Source: Paraburkholderia caballeronis (GTDB lineage: Bacteria > Pseudomonadota > Gammaproteobacteria > Burkholderiales > Burkholderiaceae). Taken from it: a stretch of DNA of 64,000 bases. Below, piece after piece: positions 61,473 to 64,000 of this stretch; within the stretch, counting starts at the first letter, position 1, and every line of letters starts with the position of its first letter. The position numbers were made by a program, and so were the translations under genes. Below the pieces are notes generated by a model. That model was not told where the DNA came from. It saw nothing but the letters and a program-made list of their open reading frames with translations, and did not search any database. The stretch spans positions 1,364,001-1,428,000 of the forward strand of contig NZ_FNSR01000002.1 of assembly GCF_900104845.1 (NCBI RefSeq), written 5' to 3'.

Positions 61473-62244
61473 GCGCGTTCGTCAGTTCGAGGGCCGGCTG
61501 CTGCGTGTTGCCGCCCTGCGCGACGAGCAGATGGATCTGGTTCGGCTGCAACTGGCTCAGCGCGCCGGCGACCGGCACCGTCGTGATCAGCCAGTCGGCG
61601 TTGTTCGCGAGGTCGAACGACGCGGACTGGAAGATCGGCGTCTTGCTGCCGGCCGTCGTGACGATCGCGACATAGGTGCCGCCGTTCATGTAGTTCGAGT
61701 CCTGGCCGCTGGCGGGCACCGCGTTCTTGAACGACACGCCCGCGAGCGTCGGCGACGTGGTCGAGATGTCGGTGTTCGGCGGCACGAGATAGATGTCGAC
61801 GTTCTGCGCGTTGACCGTCGCGTTGAATGCGCGCACCCGCGCGCTGTTCGACAGCAGGCCCTTGTCGAACGGATCGTCGATCAGCCCGATGTCCGCGCCG
61901 GTCAGCGCGGGCAGCGCGAGCACCGTGTATTCGTGGCCCTTCGCGACGTCCGGGAAGTTGCCGCTCGCGAGCGGCGTCGTGCTGCCGGCGTTGGCGAACG
62001 CGACCGTGGTTGCGCCGGTGTTGATGTTCGCGAAGTGGGTGACGGTCTTGTACGTGATGCCGGTCTGCAATGCCGAGCCGTTGACGAGGAAGTCGACGGT
62101 CGGGCCGCCGGCTATCGCGTGAACGAAATGGATCTCGGGGTTTTGCAGGCCGAGTTCCTTGCCGACATCGTCGCTGCCTCCGCCGCATGCGGCGAGCAGC
62201 GCGGCCGCGCCTGCGAGCGCGGCGATCGTGCGAATCATCTTCAT
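61459..62244 (-). CDS. DUF4397 lipoprotein, 261 aa
   Basis: Lipobox LAACGGGSDD (Cys about residue 20) marks a lipid-anchored envelope protein. The mature chain has two DUF4397 units, beta-sandwich-like repeats seen as IHFVHAIAGGPTVDFLVNGSALQTGITYKTVTHFANINTGATTV and VDIYLVPPNTDIS...FKNAVPASGQDSNYMNGGTYVAIVT. Members are surface lipoproteins of unknown role. ATG 62244 is preferred; ATG 62238 is also possible. Confidence 0.87.
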   Translation of the reverse strand: MKMIRTIAALAGAAALLAACGGGSDDVGKELGLQNPEIHFVHAIAGGPTVDFLVNGSALQTGITYKTVTHFANINTGATTVAFANAGSTTPLASGNFPDVAKGHEYTVLALPALTGADIGLIDDPFDKGLLSNSARVRAFNATVNAQNVDIYLVPPNTDISTTSPTLAGVSFKNAVPASGQDSNYMNGGTYVAIVTTAGSKTPIFQSASFDLANNADWLITTVPVAGALSQLQPNQIHLLVAQGGNTQQPALELTNALTNQ

Positions 62245-62745
62245 CTCTTCCACCTCATCGAAAGTCGGGCAAGGCGCCCGTGCCATCGCGGCGGCTGCGC
62301 GTCTTTGACGCACGGTCGACGACGTCTGTCGGGTCCGCCGCGGCTCCTGTTGTCCGGCCCGGCGCGGGCGTTCGACGCGCGGTGGGGACGCCTGCAGTCA
62401 GCAATCGCTGTGCCGCGCTGGATGACGAGCCGGAGAAAAAGGACATGGCGGCCTGGATCGCACAGGCTCTGTGCGGGTCTTCGGGCGAATGCGGAGGATG
62501 CGGCATCGCGTGCGCTACGCGCGGCGGCTGCGTATCACGTGGTCGGGGTGTGGTCGGGGTTGGGTCGCGTTTTACAACGTAAGTGGAGCGGTTTTTACGC
62601 GGAGTGGAAACCTGTTCATGACGTGTTCGGGTCGCGGTTCCCGCGCGGCTTGCCGCGGTGCATCGATCGCTGCGATCGCTACGATCGCTCGTCGGGACGT
62701 AGCCGCGTCAAGTATCGCGAGCCGCCGATGATGCCCGCGCATGAA
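62245..62745. other. Intergenic region with a short 9-bp repeat, no gene seen
   Basis: 501 bases between two - strand genes. CGATCGCTG, CGATCGCTA and CGATCGCTC follow directly at 62664-62690. Part of this stretch should hold the promoter of the DUF4397 gene. Short frames on both strands show no product I can recognise. Confidence 0.5.
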
Positions 62746-63162
62746 TCATCCGCATGCCGCGGAACGGATCGTATTCGTCATGCGCTGCGTCGCCTTCGTC
62801 GCGCACATCGCGACCGCCGCAGGCAGCATCGAGCCGCCGCCCCATTCCGTTTCTGCGGATCGCCTGCATCCGGCGTCGCGCTTGTGCTTCCACACGTCGA
62901 TCCTTTTCGCGAGCGCGGACCGGCACGACGTCGAAACGCCGGCCTTCGCATCGACGGCCGACTGCAACGCGTGTTCTGCGACCAGCTGGTCGCGCCACGC
63001 GCAGAAGTTCATGTTGGCCTGCGCGGCGTCGCAGTTCGACAGCATCGCGCGGACTTCGCTCGCGGGCAATCCGCTGCGCTGCGCGAGTTCGTCGGCGGGA
63101 TCGAATGGCGACGCGAGCGCGGTTGTGGAAGCGAGTGCAAGCAGCAGCAACGAACGTTTCAT
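62746..63162 (-). CDS. Secreted LprI-like protein, 138 aa
   Basis: Signal peptide (MKRSLLLLALASTTALA, cleavage about residue 18), then FDPADELAQRSGLPASEVRAMLSNCDAAQANMNFCAWRDQLVAEHAL and a cysteine-rich second half (SCRSALAKRIDVWKHKRDAGCRRSAETEWGGGSMLPAAVAMCATKATQ). The spacing of Cys, W, R and GGS resembles the LprI/DUF1311 family, whose mycobacterial member inhibits lysozyme. That activity is not shown here. ATG 63162 has GAGGCGG upstream; it lies 37 bases after the antiporter G subunit. Confidence 0.8.
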   Translation of the reverse strand: MKRSLLLLALASTTALASPFDPADELAQRSGLPASEVRAMLSNCDAAQANMNFCAWRDQLVAEHALQSAVDAKAGVSTSCRSALAKRIDVWKHKRDAGCRRSAETEWGGGSMLPAAVAMCATKATQRMTNTIRSAACG

Positions 63163-63199
63163 CGGCCGCCTCTGCATCCGCGCGCGGCTACACGCGAAG

Positions 63200-63574
63200 T
63201 CATGAACGCGCGTCGCCAGCGTCGCGCGGCGCCTCGTCGCCGTCATCCAGCGCCGGCCGCCCGCGCGTCGCGCGCCACAGCGACACGCGTTGCTGGATGC
63301 CCGCCTTCGCGAGCATGTGCGCGCTGATCGGCGCGGTCAGGAACAGGAATGCCGGAATCAGCACTTCGTGCAGGCTCGTCAGTTCGCGCAGCGACGAGAA
63401 GTGCACGACCGACGCGAGCACGACGCCGCCGACGCCGAGCGTCGTCGATTTCGTCGGCCCGTGCAGCCGCATGAAAAAGTCCGGCAGGCGCGCGAGGCCG
63501 ATCGCGCCGATCAGCGTGAACAGGCTGCCGGTCAACAGCAGCACGCAGACGATCGCTTCGATCACGGTGTCCAT
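63200..63574 (-). CDS. mnhG: Cation/proton antiporter subunit G (MnhG/PhaG), 124 aa
   Basis: Three helices with the MnhG/PhaG signature IGLARLPDFFMRLHGPTKSTTLGVGGVVLAS and ISAHMLAKAG. Part of a multi-subunit Na+ or K+/H+ antiporter that uses the proton gradient at the inner membrane. The C-terminal 30 residues are charged and exposed. Follows mnhF by 13 bases on the same strand. Which cation is moved cannot be read from this subunit. Confidence 0.93.
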   Translation of the reverse strand: MDTVIEAIVCVLLLTGSLFTLIGAIGLARLPDFFMRLHGPTKSTTLGVGGVVLASVVHFSSLRELTSLHEVLIPAFLFLTAPISAHMLAKAGIQQRVSLWRATRGRPALDDGDEAPRDAGDARS

Positions 63575-63587
63575 AGGCGAGCCCCGT

Positions 63588-63863
63588 TCAGTTCAGTTCG
63601 ATGATGTCGCCGCGCTGCAGATACTTCGTCAGCGCGACGGTGCCGACGAAGCCCGTCACCGCGATCAGCAGTGCGATCTCGAAGAACAGCGTCGAGCGCA
63701 ACTGGATGCCGTACACGACGATCAGCGCGATCGCGTTCACGTTCAGCGTGTCCAGCGCGAGGATGCGGTCCGGCAGCGACGGGCCGCGCACGAGCCGCAC
63801 GACGGTCAGCAGGAAGGCTGCGCCGAGCAGCGCGTACGAAACCGGAATCACGGCGGCTAACAT
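63588..63863 (-). CDS. mnhF: Cation/proton antiporter subunit F (MnhF/PhaF), 91 aa
   Basis: Three helices with VVRLVRGPSLPDRILALDTLNVNAIALIVVYG, the MnhF/PhaF hallmark with a conserved Asp in helix 2 (about residue 38). Works with the E and G subunits in the hydrophobic antiporter complex. Its ATG overlaps the 3' end of the E gene, and the G gene follows after 13 bases, so the three are one operon. Confidence 0.93.
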   Translation of the reverse strand: MLAAVIPVSYALLGAAFLLTVVRLVRGPSLPDRILALDTLNVNAIALIVVYGIQLRSTLFFEIALLIAVTGFVGTVALTKYLQRGDIIELN

Positions 63864-64000
63864 GTGAAGATCTCCATCAGCGGGGCTTCATAGCGGGTCT
63901 TGATCAGCGCGACGAGTTCCGCTTCGTCGTCGAGGTCGAGCACGTGGACCATCAGCTGCGTGCGGTCGTCGCTCAGTTCCGCGCACAGCGTGCCGGGGCT
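63857..64000 (-). CDS. mnhE: Cation/proton antiporter subunit E (MnhE/PhaE), 3' part only
   Basis: The last 47 codons run from the right edge of the window to TAG at 63857, ending DDEAELVALIKTRYEAPLMEIFTC after PGTLCAELSDDRTQLMVHVLDLD. This matches the C-terminal region of MnhE/PhaE after its membrane helices. The N-terminal two thirds, and presumably the large A, C and D subunits, lie beyond the window. It overlaps mnhF by seven bases. Confidence 0.9.
   Translation of the reverse strand, partial: SPGTLCAELSDDRTQLMVHVLDLDDEAELVALIKTRYEAPLMEIFTC

Overview
The window reads as a chromosomal segment from a high-GC beta-proteobacterium of the Burkholderia/Paraburkholderia group. The reasons are very strong G/C bias at third codon positions, a TetR-controlled leucine-catabolism (liu) operon, two DUF4148 secreted proteins, a DUF6587 gene attached to feoB, and an encapsulin/DyP pair. 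There is no rRNA, tRNA, insertion sequence, prophage or CRISPR array that I can see. All product names come from reading translated motifs, with no database search.

Layout. 1-7.3 kb: a weakly coding left end, a DoxX-like membrane protein, two MFS transporters, an orphan OmpR-type response regulator with a degenerate receiver, and small proteins. 7.3-7.55 kb: five 49-bp hairpin repeats between a lipoprotein gene and a 1050-residue bifunctional penicillin-binding protein (7.8-11 kb). 11-14.9 kb: a glycine-zipper lipoprotein, a proline-rich secreted protein, a DUF2891 protein and a TPR/ATP-grasp fusion. 14.9-21.5 kb: a TetR regulator divergent from liuABCD. 21.9-30.4 kb: cdh, a DUF6587 gene and a C-terminal remnant of feoB, an amidase, a ferritin-like protein, an FMN reductase, a strong small-RNA candidate (about 27.71-27.78 kb), a DadA-like oxidase and a glutathione S-transferase remnant. 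30.7-34.4 kb: small envelope proteins, a YgiW-like protein, and a ferredoxin coupled to a ferritin-VIT1 iron exporter. 34.5-40.3 kb: an AcoR-type sigma-54 activator, small DUF proteins, cytochrome b561 and an AzgA-type purine permease.

40.5-47 kb: a cluster fitting valine/isobutyryl-CoA catabolism (AraC regulator, acyl-CoA dehydrogenase, acyl-CoA synthetase, enoyl-CoA hydratase, 3-hydroxyisobutyryl-CoA hydrolase). It is interrupted by 26 perfect copies of a 7-bp repeat. 47-54.3 kb: flavin reductase, ClC channel, PpnP, encapsulin with its DyP peroxidase cargo, and a DedA-PAP2 fusion. 54.6-61.5 kb: a CoA transferase, two acyl-CoA dehydrogenases of PimD and PimC type and a FadB-type enzyme, divergent from a LysR regulator with a clear palindromic operator. 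61.5-64 kb: a DUF4397 lipoprotein, an LprI-like protein and the end of a cation/proton antiporter operon (E, F, G subunits) that runs off the right edge.

Two themes recur. One is acyl-CoA catabolism (liu, valine-type and dicarboxylate-type clusters, each beside its own regulator). The other is iron and redox handling (feoB remnant, ferritin-like protein, MbfA-type exporter with ferredoxin, encapsulated peroxidase). The least expected signals are non-coding: the small RNA with a ribosome-binding-site complement in its loop, the 49-bp hairpin array, and the heptamer array.
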